Shown one piece after another: positions 25,177 to 33,768 of a stretch of 64,000 nt of DNA. The position numbers were made by a program, and so were the translations under genes. Each line of letters starts with the position of its first letter. Positions within the stretch are counted from its first letter, which is position 1. Source of the stretch: DAOSEC01 sp035362935 (GTDB taxonomy: Bacteria; Bacillota_I; Bacilli_A; ML615J-28; CAG-313); NCBI GenBank assembly GCA_035362935.1, contig DAOSEC010000005.1, positions 1 through 64,000 of the forward strand, given 5' to 3'. Below the pieces are notes generated by a model, which saw only the letters and a list, made by a program, of their open reading frames with translations, ran no database searches and was not told the origin of the DNA.

Positions 25177-26116
25177 TTCGATCGTACTACAAAAACGTTC
25201 CAATCAATTATGAGTCGTAAGGAACACCTTAGAAAGGGTCATTCGATTATCAGAAATCGTTCGATATATAAATACCAATCAAGTATTGAAACACAAACTA
25301 GCATTAAAAGGCGGAACAGCAATTAATTTATTATATAGCAATTTACCAAGGCTCTCTGTTGACATTGATTTGGATTTTGCTTTGAATTTAGATAAAGATG
25401 AAATGCAAAAGAATAGAGAGTTAATCAAACAAGAATTAGAAATGCATTTCACAAAGGAAGGTTATGTACTATCAAAGCATTCTAGATTTTCATTCGCACT
25501 AGATTCTTATGTGATATCATACACCCCTAGTGGTGGTGGCTCAGACAATATCAAAGTGGAAATCAACTATGCGATGAGAAGTCATCTGTTACCACTCGAA
25601 CACAAAAAGCTAGATTTAGGCATCATTGAACAACCTTTTATGGTCTTAACTGTATCGAAAATTGAACTATATGCTGGTAAAGTAAATGCACTTCTATCGA
25701 GAAACCAAATACGTGATTTATATGACATGTACCAAATGATTACAAATCGATTATTCAATTTTGATGAAGTTAATGTATTTGAAAACGTTGTACTCTTTTA
25801 TCGCTATATTCAAAACGATAGACTCGATTTTGAACGTGATTTCACTAAGAAATTCACTAAGAGAAGTTTTGTAAGAGACTTATTACCAGTCATCAAAAAG
25901 AAAGATGTATTTAACTTAAATGAAGCAATACCGGTAGTACTTGAATTTGTTGACCAGATAACAGACTATGATTCAAATCAACAACATTTCATTCATTCCA
26001 TAGATACAGATTCTCCAAGATTTGATTATCTTTTTCAAGATGAAGGGATGATCAAGCAAGCCTCAAGTCATCCCCTGGTTCAATGGAAGAAATTAAAAAG
26101 AAATACGAGTTTTTAA
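25166..26116 (+). pseudogene. AbiEii-type nucleotidyltransferase toxin, interrupted by an in-frame TGA
   Basis: The natural reading frame starts at ATG 25166, 11 bases inside the antitoxin gene and after AGAGGT. It meets TGA at codon 16 (25211-25213), then continues open in the same frame to 26116. The downstream part holds the family core LKGGTAINLLY and RLSVDIDLDF (nucleotidyltransferase GG[ST] and DxD) and the C-terminal KIELYAGKVNALLSRNQIRDLYDMY motif. Residues after the stop (VVRNTLERVIRLSEIVRYI) look like the family's N-terminal helix, so one change from a sense codon such as GGA is likely. A restart at TTG 25286 would give 276 residues but has no RBS. It may be an inactivated toxin or reduced readthrough. 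Confidence 0.75.
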
Positions 26117-26150
26117 GTGTCATAACGCATAGTACTACTTTATGTTGAAT

Positions 26151-26170
26151 GAAAAAGATTTCATCTTTTC
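26151..26170 (+). terminator. Weak hairpin after the toxin gene
   Basis: AAAAGAT-TTC-ATCTTTT; short and AT-rich, so only a candidate terminator. Confidence 0.3.
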
Positions 26171-26205
26171 ACAATTCGTTATTTGTTTGACCACTCAAGT
26201 TTCAA

Positions 26206-26234
26206 TTTACATTTCATGAATGTTGTGGTATAAT
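26206..26234 (+). promoter_or_regulatory. Promoter of the galactose operon
   Basis: TTTACA (26206-26211), 17 bases, TATAAT (26229-26234). Confidence 0.7.
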
Positions 26235-26266
26235 ATTCATACGTAGATAGAATTGAGGTGGATTCC

Positions 26267-27046
26267 TTGGCAATCGCAGCAATCACCAAAGCATTTGTCT
26301 TTTTAAGCAATGATGATTCGAGTGTTTGGTCTTTGGCCAAATACAAGACCAAAGAATTACTCGATATCGATGATAAGATGTTGTTCGAATACAAAATCGA
26401 TGACATTTTGGCATCTGGTATCCGTGATATCACGTTTATCATGAATTATGAAAAAGTTTCTTTTCAGGAAATGATTCAAAAGATTGAACGTTACAAAGAA
26501 TATCACTTTAAGTTTATAGTTGATGATCTTGTGAATAGCCCAGTCAATGCGCTGTTACTGATTCGTAGACTAGGAATGCATGAAGCCTTCTATTTTACTA
26601 CGCTAGATGATCTTGTGATCGGAGCAACAGACTCTGTGACCAAGCAACTAATTAAATCCTTTGGGTTTGTTCGGGATATGATTCTTGGGGGTGAACAAGC
26701 TGGAGGTAATGCGACATGGAGATATGATGTCATCGTTCCAGATTATGAAATGGCATTTTTGAGCTTTTTAGTGAAAGTAAAAGAAGTACTGCCATATCAT
26801 CCATCTATGGAGATGAGCAACAAGGTCGGAATGGTTAAAAGATGGGTGTTGACACCAGCCTTCTTGGATTATATCGAAGACCATAAATATGATCACATCG
26901 GTATGGCGGATTATATTAGTGCATTTATTAAAAGGACAAAAAAGAGAGTATTTGTATGTTTTTATCAGGGGAAAGTATTCGATATTTCAACGGTACTTGG
27001 GTATGAGACAGCCAAAAACTTTTTTAAAACAAAAACAAACGACTAA
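26267..27046 (+). CDS. GalU-like nucleotidyltransferase with an altered nucleotide-binding loop
   Basis: A 259-residue cytosolic protein resembling UTP-glucose-1-phosphate uridylyltransferases in KELLDIDDKMLFEYKIDDILASGI and the later FTTLDDLVIG segment. The usual N-terminal GxGTR loop is replaced by SNDDSSVW, so classical activity is uncertain. It heads an operon with galE and galK and no galT. It may load UTP onto glucose-1-P or galactose-1-P, or be non-catalytic. GAGGTGG lies 5-6 bases before TTG 26267; GTG 26258 would fall inside that site. Confidence 0.6.
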   Translation: MAIAAITKAFVFLSNDDSSVWSLAKYKTKELLDIDDKMLFEYKIDDILASGIRDITFIMNYEKVSFQEMIQKIERYKEYHFKFIVDDLVNSPVNALLLIRRLGMHEAFYFTTLDDLVIGATDSVTKQLIKSFGFVRDMILGGEQAGGNATWRYDVIVPDYEMAFLSFLVKVKEVLPYHPSMEMSNKVGMVKRWVLTPAFLDYIEDHKYDHIGMADYISAFIKRTKKRVFVCFYQGKVFDISTVLGYETAKNFFKTKTND

Positions 27047-27098
27047 CCAAAAAACAACCGTACAAAAATCTCTAATTTATTAAATTCAGGTGAAAAAC

Positions 27099-28091
27099 AT
27101 GAGCGTTTTAGTTTGTGGTGGAGCTGGTTATATTGGCTCACACTGTGTAAAAATGTTATGCGATTTAGGCGAAGATGTTGTTGTGATTGATAACCTATCG
27201 ACAGGGTATCTTAAAGCAATTGACAAACGAGCTACAGTTTACCTAGGTGACATTCAGGATGAACTCCTTCTAAACACAATATTCAAGCAACATATGATTT
27301 TTGAGGTGATTCATTTCGCAGCCTTTTCGCTTGTCGGAGAATCGATGAAAGAACCTTTGAAATATTATGATAACAATGTCGTTGGAACGATTCAACTATT
27401 AAAATCAATGGTAAAACACAATGTCAAAAAAATCGTATTTTCATCCACAGCTGCCGTATATGGTGACCACGAATTAATGCCGATTACAGAAAACTTTGAC
27501 ACGATACCTTCAAATACCTATGGCGAGACGAAATTAGCCATGGAAGATATGATGAAATGGGCAGATGTTGCTTATGGTATCAAGTTTATGGCATTACGAT
27601 ATTTTAATGTTGCTGGGGCTCATCATTCAAGTTTGATAGGTGAAGCGCATCATCCAGAAACCCATTTGATTCCTATTGTATTACAAGTACCACTTGGTCA
27701 AAGGTCACACATCACCATCTTTGGTGATGATTATGCCACATTTGACGGAACTTGTATCAGAGATTATATTCACGTAGAGGATTTAATCGAAGGCCATATA
27801 TTAGCATTAAAGAGTCTTAGATCAGGTGCTCAGTCTAATATCTATAATTTAGGAAGTGGATCTGGATATAGCGTCCTTGAAGTAATTGAAGCTGCAAGGC
27901 GAGTAACCAAACATCCAATTCCCGTAAAAGTAGAAGCAAGACGTGCAGGCGATCCAGCAAGACTGATCGCATCAAGCGAAAAGATTGAAACCGAACTCGG
28001 GTGGGTTCGTAGATATAATTCAATTGATGATATTATTCAATCGGCTTGGAACTTTCATCAATCACACCCAAATGGATATAACACCAGATAA
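27099..28091 (+). CDS. galE: UDP-glucose 4-epimerase GalE
   Basis: A 330-residue extended SDR enzyme. It has the NAD motif GGAGYIGSH (6-14), the catalytic serine region FSSTAAVYG and the YxxxK pair in TYGETKLAMED, and FNVAGAHHSSLIGE typical of GalE. It interconverts UDP-glucose and UDP-galactose, feeding both galactose metabolism and the polysaccharide genes downstream. CAGGTGA precedes ATG 27099. It sits between the GalU-like gene and galK. Confidence 0.9.
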   Translation: MSVLVCGGAGYIGSHCVKMLCDLGEDVVVIDNLSTGYLKAIDKRATVYLGDIQDELLLNTIFKQHMIFEVIHFAAFSLVGESMKEPLKYYDNNVVGTIQLLKSMVKHNVKKIVFSSTAAVYGDHELMPITENFDTIPSNTYGETKLAMEDMMKWADVAYGIKFMALRYFNVAGAHHSSLIGEAHHPETHLIPIVLQVPLGQRSHITIFGDDYATFDGTCIRDYIHVEDLIEGHILALKSLRSGAQSNIYNLGSGSGYSVLEVIEAARRVTKHPIPVKVEARRAGDPARLIASSEKIETELGWVRRYNSIDDIIQSAWNFHQSHPNGYNTR

Positions 28092-28119
28092 AGTATAATA
28101 AAGAAGCAAGGTGATGTTC

Positions 28120-29325
28120 TTGGAAAAAGCAAAACAAGACTTTTTTGATCTCTTTCAAACCAAGAAACAAGTATTAAAAAACAAGTTTAAAAAAACAATG
28201 AAAAATGGCGGGAAATCAACGGTCTATTTTTCACCAGGCAGAGTCAATCTGATTGGGGAACACATTGACTATAATGGTGGATCTGTCATGCCATTTGCGA
28301 TAAGCTATGGTACGTTTGGTGTCATCGCAAAACGTAGTGATGCGCAAATCAATGTATATTCAAAAAATTATCACAAGGATGGAATTGTGACGTATTATAC
28401 CGAACAATTCTCAAAAAAAGATAAACCGGTTTGGTCTACTTATATCATAGGGGTTGTCTATTCCTTATATAAAAGAGAGATTGTATTACCCACTGGTTTT
28501 GACATGTGGTTTTATGGCAATCTTCCAAATGGAGCAGGACTATCTTCTTCAGCTAGTGTTGAGATGTTAACGATTTATGCAATTAATGATCAATTCAATT
28601 TAGGACTAGAATTAATCGATATGGTAAAGATCGCTCAAGAAGCAGAAAACAATTTTGTTGGTGTTAACTGTGGTATTATGGATCAATTCGCGGTTGGCTT
28701 TGGCGAAAAGGATAAAGTAATCCTACTCAATACCAAAACATTGGAATATGAATACCGCAAACTCAAATTTCAAGACATGAAAATTGTGGTAATCAATACA
28801 AACAAAAAACGCAGTTTGCTCGATTCAAAATATGAAGAACGATTAGATGAATGTAAACTATCATTAAAACTGATTCAAAAGAACAATCCAGAATTATCAA
28901 ACTTGTGTGAATTAACAACAGATGAATTAAGCAAACACTTACACATTTTAAATACAAGACTCAGAAAACGTGTGAAACACGTTGTATCAGAACACAGTCG
29001 TGTTAAAAAAGCTGCCAATGCTTTGTTAGAAGAAGACATCATAACGCTTGGAAAATTAATGAATACATCACATGTAAGTTTACGTGATGATTATGAAGTA
29101 ACGGGAAGAGAACTTGATGAACTAATTTTAGCCGCATGGGCAAGTGGAGCATATGGTGCTCGCATGACAGGAGCTGGATTTGGTGGATGCGCAATTGCGA
29201 TTGTGAAGACAATCGATTATCCGGCATTCAAACGTAGAGTTACCAAACACTACAAACGAGTGATTGGTTATAAGCCATCATTTTATGTGGTCACTCCAGC
29301 AAGTGGTGTTAGAAAATTAGGGTAG
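28120..29325 (+). CDS. galK: Galactokinase GalK
   Basis: A 401-residue GHMP kinase. The galactokinase signature GRVNLIGEHIDYNGG, the ATP loop GLSSSASVEM and the C-terminal MTGAGFGGCAIAIV motif are all present. It phosphorylates galactose to galactose-1-phosphate. No galT is present in the operon, so the next step must be done elsewhere or by the GalU-like enzyme. AAGGTGAT is best spaced to TTG 28120; ATG 28114 overlaps it. A terminator follows. Confidence 0.9.
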   Translation: MEKAKQDFFDLFQTKKQVLKNKFKKTMKNGGKSTVYFSPGRVNLIGEHIDYNGGSVMPFAISYGTFGVIAKRSDAQINVYSKNYHKDGIVTYYTEQFSKKDKPVWSTYIIGVVYSLYKREIVLPTGFDMWFYGNLPNGAGLSSSASVEMLTIYAINDQFNLGLELIDMVKIAQEAENNFVGVNCGIMDQFAVGFGEKDKVILLNTKTLEYEYRKLKFQDMKIVVINTNKKRSLLDSKYEERLDECKLSLKLIQKNNPELSNLCELTTDELSKHLHILNTRLRKRVKHVVSEHSRVKKAANALLEEDIITLGKLMNTSHVSLRDDYEVTGRELDELILAAWASGAYGARMTGAGFGGCAIAIVKTIDYPAFKRRVTKHYKRVIGYKPSFYVVTPASGVRKLG

Positions 29326-29329
29326 GGGC

Positions 29330-29363
29330 AGAACCAGCTTTCGGATGAAGGCTGGTTCTTTTT
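29330..29363 (+). terminator. Terminator of the galactose operon
   Basis: AGAACCAGC/GCTGGTTCT stem with a T5 tail. Confidence 0.88.
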
Positions 29364-29401
29364 CATTTTACCAATATAAATAAAATAATCGAATAAAATA
29401 G

Positions 29402-29445
29402 TTGCATTTTGAATTACTATACTTTATAATAGTATCATATGATAC
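29402..29445 (+). promoter_or_regulatory. TAC operon promoter and palindromic operator
   Basis: TTGCAT (29402-29407), 17 bases, TATAAT (29425-29430). Immediately after the -10 lies the perfect 14-bp palindrome GTATCATATGATAC (29432-29445), over the expected start site. A dimeric antitoxin, here the MqsA-like protein, would bind such a site and repress its own operon. Confidence 0.75.
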
Positions 29446-29462
29446 CAAAAAGGAGGGGTAGT

Positions 29463-29789
29463 ATGGCGGATAGTTCTGAAATTAGTCAGTTCTTACACGA
29501 AGTAAGAAGAGCTGATTACATTGATTTTGTACCCACGGAAAAAAACCGTCATACCAGACTTTTAATTGGCCTAACCGCATATGATCAGGAAAATATTGTT
29601 AGGAATTTAACTGTAGCAGAATATTATAGTGGACCATCAAATGATTTAGATGCAACTCGAACTGGAAAGGTTTGGGTTTTCAAACATAACTTTGAGGGTC
29701 ATACACTCTATATAAAACGAAAAGAAAAGCAAATAATACAAAATGAATCGGTAATTAAGTGTCTAAGTTGTCATATTGACTGTATATAA
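29463..29789 (+). CDS. MqsR-family toxin of a toxin-antitoxin-chaperone operon
   Basis: A 108-residue protein with the MqsR-family pattern: FLHEVRRADYIDF, LIGLTAYDQENIVRNLT, EYYSGPSNDLD, VWVFKHNFEG and LYIKRK, ending in VIKCLSCH where relatives have a SFH-like ending. MqsR toxins are RelE-fold mRNA interferases cutting at GC-containing sites. The start is ATG 29463 after AAGGAGGGG; ATG 29439 would overlap the operator. It is first in a three-gene unit followed by an MqsA-like antitoxin and a SecB-like chaperone. Confidence 0.75.
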   Translation: MADSSEISQFLHEVRRADYIDFVPTEKNRHTRLLIGLTAYDQENIVRNLTVAEYYSGPSNDLDATRTGKVWVFKHNFEGHTLYIKRKEKQIIQNESVIKCLSCHIDCI

Positions 29790-29812
29790 CTAGACCATAG
29801 GAGGAAATAAAA

Positions 29813-30367
29813 ATGAAGAAATACTGTGGAAATTGTGAAGCATTCCATAAAGTAAATGAGATAAAAGAAGCAAGAGAGTATACAATTAAGGGAAGAGAAA
29901 TTAAAGCTGAGATCACAATTTTGACATGTTACCACTGCGGTGAAGAGATATATGATAAAGATAATGAAATTAAGAATGATATCATCATGTTTGATGAATA
30001 TAAGAAAATCAATGGATTATTAACATCAAAAGACATCATTGACATTCGCGATAAATATCATTTATCTCAATCAGCATTGTCAAAATTATTAGGTTTTGGC
30101 GAAAAGACGATTACGCGCTACGAAAATGGTGCAATTCAAGATCGTGCTCATGATAACTTATTGAGAGTCTTGTTTTTAGATGATGCTTTTTCAAAATTAT
30201 GGCTGGTAAACATTGGATATCTCACTCAAAAAGAAAATGACAAGATTACAAGTGCAATATGTAAATCTATTGCCACACCTATGAAATACGAAATAAAAAG
30301 TTCGGCATTGGTATATAATACAATCGAAGAGGGAAATGGGGTGTTTACTTATGAAGGGTGCAAGTGA
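29813..30367 (+). CDS. MqsA-family antitoxin with zinc finger and XRE domain
   Basis: A 184-residue protein. An N-terminal zinc finger has two CxxC pairs (C5/C8 and C39/C42). A central XRE domain (about 67-125) has the family's highly conserved LLGFGEKTITRYENGAIQD. A C-terminal extension (about 130-184) rich in hydrophobic residues follows; in TAC systems such a tail is the chaperone-addiction segment. It should bind toxin and operator. AGGAGGAAA is the RBS. The secB-like gene starts one base after its stop. Confidence 0.85.
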   Translation: MKKYCGNCEAFHKVNEIKEAREYTIKGREIKAEITILTCYHCGEEIYDKDNEIKNDIIMFDEYKKINGLLTSKDIIDIRDKYHLSQSALSKLLGFGEKTITRYENGAIQDRAHDNLLRVLFLDDAFSKLWLVNIGYLTQKENDKITSAICKSIATPMKYEIKSSALVYNTIEEGNGVFTYEGCK

Positions 30368-30368
30368 T

Positions 30369-30779
30369 ATGAGATTGATTGAGTATAAAGTGATAAAGAC
30401 GTATTTTGAGTACAACGAATTATTTCAGTCAATGAGTGGAGTGATCGACATCCAGCCAGCATTCGAACGTCAAATCATCAAAGTAGATGACACAAAATAT
30501 CGTATTAAACTTACTGTTAAAATCACATCACAAATGAACAAAAAACCAATTCCATTTGAAGCAGAAGCGGTAATTATGGCTCTCTTTGAATTTGACCAAT
30601 GGGAAGACTCGTCAAGATACTATATCGCAATTAACAATGCTACAGCAATTATGTTTCCTTATTTAAGAACATTGCTTTCAACCATCACAACAAATGGAAA
30701 CATACCGCCCTATTGTTTGCCAATCATGAATGTAACGAAACTATTTGGCGAACCAAGTATTACAAAAAACGTGCTATAA
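30369..30779 (+). CDS. SecB-like chaperone of the TAC operon
   Basis: A 136-residue protein with the SecB fold pattern: alternating beta segments, then ALFEFDQ, and the diagnostic helix and loop NATAIMFPYLRTLLSTITTNGNIPP followed by LPIMNV, shown in two parts because the first piece reads NATAIMFPYLRTLL. SecB is a homotetrameric export chaperone in Proteobacteria; TAC-associated SecB-like proteins instead stabilise the antitoxin. ATG 30369 is one base past the antitoxin stop, after AAGGGTG; upstream ATGs would overlap that gene. Confidence 0.82.
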   Translation: MRLIEYKVIKTYFEYNELFQSMSGVIDIQPAFERQIIKVDDTKYRIKLTVKITSQMNKKPIPFEAEAVIMALFEFDQWEDSSRYYIAINNATAIMFPYLRTLLSTITTNGNIPPYCLPIMNVTKLFGEPSITKNVL

Positions 30780-30792
30780 ACAAAGCTAATAC

Positions 30793-30830
30793 AAAAGCAG
30801 TTGTGATTTTATCATCACCGCTGCTTTTTA
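30793..30830 (+). terminator. Terminator of the TAC operon
   Basis: AAAAGCAG/CTGCTTTT outer stem with nested GTGAT/ATCAC and a T tail. Confidence 0.82.
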
Positions 30831-30884
30831 TGCTACTATAACTATCCGAAAACCTATTTTACACGAAGATCTAAGAAAAAGCGA

Positions 30885-30913
30885 TTGAGAAAAAGGTATA
30901 TATATGATATAAT
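30885..30913 (+). promoter_or_regulatory. Promoter at the head of the polysaccharide region
   Basis: TTGAGA (30885-30890), 17 bases, TATAAT (30908-30913). Confidence 0.65.
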
Positions 30914-30957
30914 AAACACGTACTTAATATTGAACATAAAGGAAACATGGGTAGATT

Positions 30958-31836
30958 ATGAATTGGATGATAGATTTAATCAAAGGAGTATTTATTGGTG
31001 TTGCGAATGTCATACCAGGATTATCTGGTGGGACAATTGCGGTACTAATAGGGGTATATGACCGGTTGATTGGTGGAATCAGCGATATTTTAAAAAGACC
31101 AAAAGAAGTACTAAAAGATTTGTTCTTTTTAATGGTTGGTTTAGTGTTCGGAATTGTTTTAGCATTGTATGTGATTGTATTTTTCTTAGAAACATTCCCA
31201 ATTCCTACAACACTTTTATTTGTTGGATTTATCTTAGGTGGAATTCCTAAGGTTTACTCGAGTGTAAAGGATAGTAAACCAAATCTAGTTCAAATCATAA
31301 TATTTAGTATTATGGCTCTTGTGATTATATTACTCCCACTCATAAATGATGGAGCATTCATCACACTTGATATTAACTTTTGGAGTATTATAATATTAAT
31401 CTTAGTTGGTGTAATAGCGGCATCTGCGATGGTTGTGCCTGGTGTAAGTGGATCAATGGTACTAGTCATCTTAGGGTATTATTACTTTATCACAAGTGAA
31501 CTATCCAATTTTATTCGTCATTTTATCACGTTCGATTTCTCATCGGCACTTGCAACACTTCCTTATTTAATTCCATTTGGAGTCGGAGTGTTATTTGGAA
31601 TTTTTGGCTTATCAAAGCTAATCAAATATTTATTAAAGAATTATTATAGTTATGTATATTATGCAATTTTAGGGTTAATTGTTGCTTCCCCAATTCCAAT
31701 CATCTTCTTAATGGACAAATCCCAAAGTGGATTTTGGACGATTTTGATTGGAATCGTAATGTTGGGATTTGGTACCATCATTAGCTTTAATATGACAAAT
31801 TTAAAAGAACTGGTTTTTAAGAGTAGTAGGAAATAA
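30958..31836 (+). CDS. DUF368/PopT-like undecaprenyl-phosphate transporter
   Basis: A 292-residue polytopic protein with about eight TM helices and the two DUF368 signatures: NVIPGLSGGTIAVLIGVYDRL near the N-terminus (read NVIPGLSGGT) and VVPGVSGSMVLVILGYY in the second half. DUF368 proteins return the C55-P lipid carrier across the membrane in several bacteria. Its place beside UppP and capsule assembly genes fits lipid-carrier recycling. The RBS is weak and distant (AAAGGAAA), so translation may be modest. Confidence 0.85.
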   Translation: MNWMIDLIKGVFIGVANVIPGLSGGTIAVLIGVYDRLIGGISDILKRPKEVLKDLFFLMVGLVFGIVLALYVIVFFLETFPIPTTLLFVGFILGGIPKVYSSVKDSKPNLVQIIIFSIMALVIILLPLINDGAFITLDINFWSIIILILVGVIAASAMVVPGVSGSMVLVILGYYYFITSELSNFIRHFITFDFSSALATLPYLIPFGVGVLFGIFGLSKLIKYLLKNYYSYVYYAILGLIVASPIPIIFLMDKSQSGFWTILIGIVMLGFGTIISFNMTNLKELVFKSSRK

Positions 31837-31873
31837 TCAACATGTAAATAACGTTACAGAAAGGGGACATCTT

Positions 31874-32827
31874 ATGAACATATTAGTAACAGGTGGTGCT
31901 GGTTTTATCGGAAGTACAATATGTGAACGATTATTATCGTTAGGGCATAAAGTAATCGCTTTGGACAATTTATCCTCCGGTCATATGGATAACATCAAAC
32001 CATTTATGGACAATCCCTTGTTTACGTTTATTAAGGGAGATGTTTCCAATTTTGAAACATGTTTAACACTATCCGTCGGAATGGATGTCATCATTCACGA
32101 AGCAGCACTTGTATCTGTTCCCAAATCCATTGAAGAACCAATCTTAAATCACTCTTCAACCTTAACCGGAATGGTGAATGTATTAGAATCGGCTAGAATA
32201 AATGGTGTCAAAAGAATAGTATATGCATCAAGTGCAGCAACTTATGGATTAGATGATCATTATCCAAAAGTAGAAGAACATACGAGTGATGCCTTATCAC
32301 CATATGCATTAGCGAAATATGTCGATGAACTTTATGCAAAACTATACTTTGAATTATATGGTGTAAGTTCTGTGGGCTTGCGTTATTTTAATGTCTATGG
32401 TCCAAAACAAGATCCAAGTAGCCCCTATTCCGGTGTGATTTCGATCTTCATTGATAAGGTAGTCTCTAACCAACCAATTACCATCTATGGAGATGGCTCT
32501 AATACAAGAGACTTTGTGTATGTAGAAGATGTCGTTGATGCAAACATTTTAGCCTTTGAAAGTAATTCTCAAGGTGCATTTGTCTATAATGTTGGTACCG
32601 AAATTGAAACGAGTGTATTAGAACTTGCGAAACTCGTTTTGAAGACTACCAATAAGAAGATAGATATTTTGTTTAAGGATGCAAGAAGTGGTGATATCGC
32701 AAAAAGTGTTGCTTCCATTTCGAAAATAAAAAAAGATCTGGGATTTACACCTAGAATAAGATTGAATGAAGGTTTGTCAAACACGATAAAGTGGTATTTA
32801 TCAAACCAAAATAAACAACAACATTAA
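31874..32827 (+). CDS. NAD-dependent UDP-sugar 4-epimerase (SDR)
   Basis: A 317-residue extended SDR enzyme. It has GGAGFIG near the N-terminus, the catalytic YASSAATYG region, the YALAK Tyr/Lys pair and YFNVYGPKQDPSSPYSGVIS, which is closer to UDP-GlcNAc/UDP-glucose 4-epimerases of surface polysaccharide clusters than to GalE of sugar metabolism. It likely supplies UDP-GalNAc or UDP-Gal. AAAGGGG precedes the ATG. It lies between the DUF368 and uppP genes. Confidence 0.8.
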   Translation: MNILVTGGAGFIGSTICERLLSLGHKVIALDNLSSGHMDNIKPFMDNPLFTFIKGDVSNFETCLTLSVGMDVIIHEAALVSVPKSIEEPILNHSSTLTGMVNVLESARINGVKRIVYASSAATYGLDDHYPKVEEHTSDALSPYALAKYVDELYAKLYFELYGVSSVGLRYFNVYGPKQDPSSPYSGVISIFIDKVVSNQPITIYGDGSNTRDFVYVEDVVDANILAFESNSQGAFVYNVGTEIETSVLELAKLVLKTTNKKIDILFKDARSGDIAKSVASISKIKKDLGFTPRIRLNEGLSNTIKWYLSNQNKQQH

Positions 32828-32853
32828 AGTTTACTAGTTTACGATAAAAGCGG

Positions 32854-32882
32854 TTGCGACTGATGGAAAAAAGTGCTATAAT
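32854..32882 (+). promoter_or_regulatory. Promoter of uppP and capsule assembly genes
   Basis: TTGCGA (32854-32859), 17 bases, TATAAT (32877-32882), also with an extended -10 TGC. Confidence 0.65.
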
Positions 32883-32910
32883 GTAATTTGCTGAAGGTGA
32901 GGTTTCATAG

Positions 32911-33732
32911 ATGGAGTTAATTGAACTAATCAAATATTTGATATTAGGGATTGTTCAAGGTCTCACCGAACCACTTCCAGTTTCAAGCAGTGGGCATTTA
33001 GTAATATTTCAATTCTTGCTTCATATGGAACTCCCAGGGCTAGATTTTGAGATTATTGTGAATGCGGCTAGCCTCTTCGCAATTGTGTATTACTTTAGAA
33101 ATGATTTAAAAGATTTAATTGTAAATAACATTGCTTTTGTTTTTAAAAAACAAAAAGAATATCAAAAAGATTTTAACTACTTGTTATTGTTAATCCTAGC
33201 TAGTATTCCAGCAGGAATCATAGGGCTATTACTCAAAGATACACTAGAAGCCTATAAATCGCTTCTAATGGTTGGGATTGGGTTACTCCTAACTGCAACC
33301 ACCCTCCTCGTTGTAAGTAAACTTAGAGGAAAACGTGTAGAGACTGAGAGTATCAATGTAAAGAAGGCACTATGGATTGGGTTTGCTCAAGCATTAGCAA
33401 TCGTACCAGGAGTATCAAGAAGCGGCATTACTACTTCAACATCCTTACAAAATAAGTTATCGATCGATGAAGCAATTAAGTTTTCATTTTTACTCTTTAT
33501 CCCAATTTCTTTAGCGAGTTTACTCCTAAGTGGGATTAACATTGTACAAAATCCAGTTGAAGGTATGAGTTATTTGGGGTTAGGGATCGCATTTGTTGCG
33601 AGTTTAATTACGACATACTTTGCATTAAGTATCTTTGTAAAAGTATTAAAAAAACAAAAATTATTCTTATTTTCCATTTACTGTTATATAGTAGGTCTCT
33701 TATCTATTATATTTCACATCATATTATTATAA
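32911..33732 (+). CDS. uppP: Undecaprenyl-diphosphatase UppP/BacA
   Basis: A 273-residue polytopic enzyme with the BacA motifs QGLTEPLPVSSSGH (16-29) and PGVSRSGIT. It dephosphorylates C55-PP to C55-P, the carrier for capsule repeat units. Its place directly upstream of the Wzz/BY-kinase genes suggests it serves capsule assembly, notable if the host lacks peptidoglycan. Its own promoter lies just upstream. Confidence 0.92.
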   Translation: MELIELIKYLILGIVQGLTEPLPVSSSGHLVIFQFLLHMELPGLDFEIIVNAASLFAIVYYFRNDLKDLIVNNIAFVFKKQKEYQKDFNYLLLLILASIPAGIIGLLLKDTLEAYKSLLMVGIGLLLTATTLLVVSKLRGKRVETESINVKKALWIGFAQALAIVPGVSRSGITTSTSLQNKLSIDEAIKFSFLLFIPISLASLLLSGINIVQNPVEGMSYLGLGIAFVASLITTYFALSIFVKVLKKQKLFLFSIYCYIVGLLSIIFHIILL

Positions 33733-33768
33733 TTTAGTTAAAAGTATAAGGAAGGATGCGTTTTACAT

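Noticed and set aside
25211..25213. TGA read as tryptophan (Mycoplasma code)
   Set aside because: Many genes here end with TGA (for example 10884, 21577, 25176, 30367, 44975) and tryptophan is encoded by TGG, so TGA is a stop.
32956..32998. Gln instead of Glu at the first position of the UppP motif
   Set aside because: QGLTE in place of EGLTE is common in UppP of low-GC bacteria, as far as I recall, so it is not a sign of inactivity.
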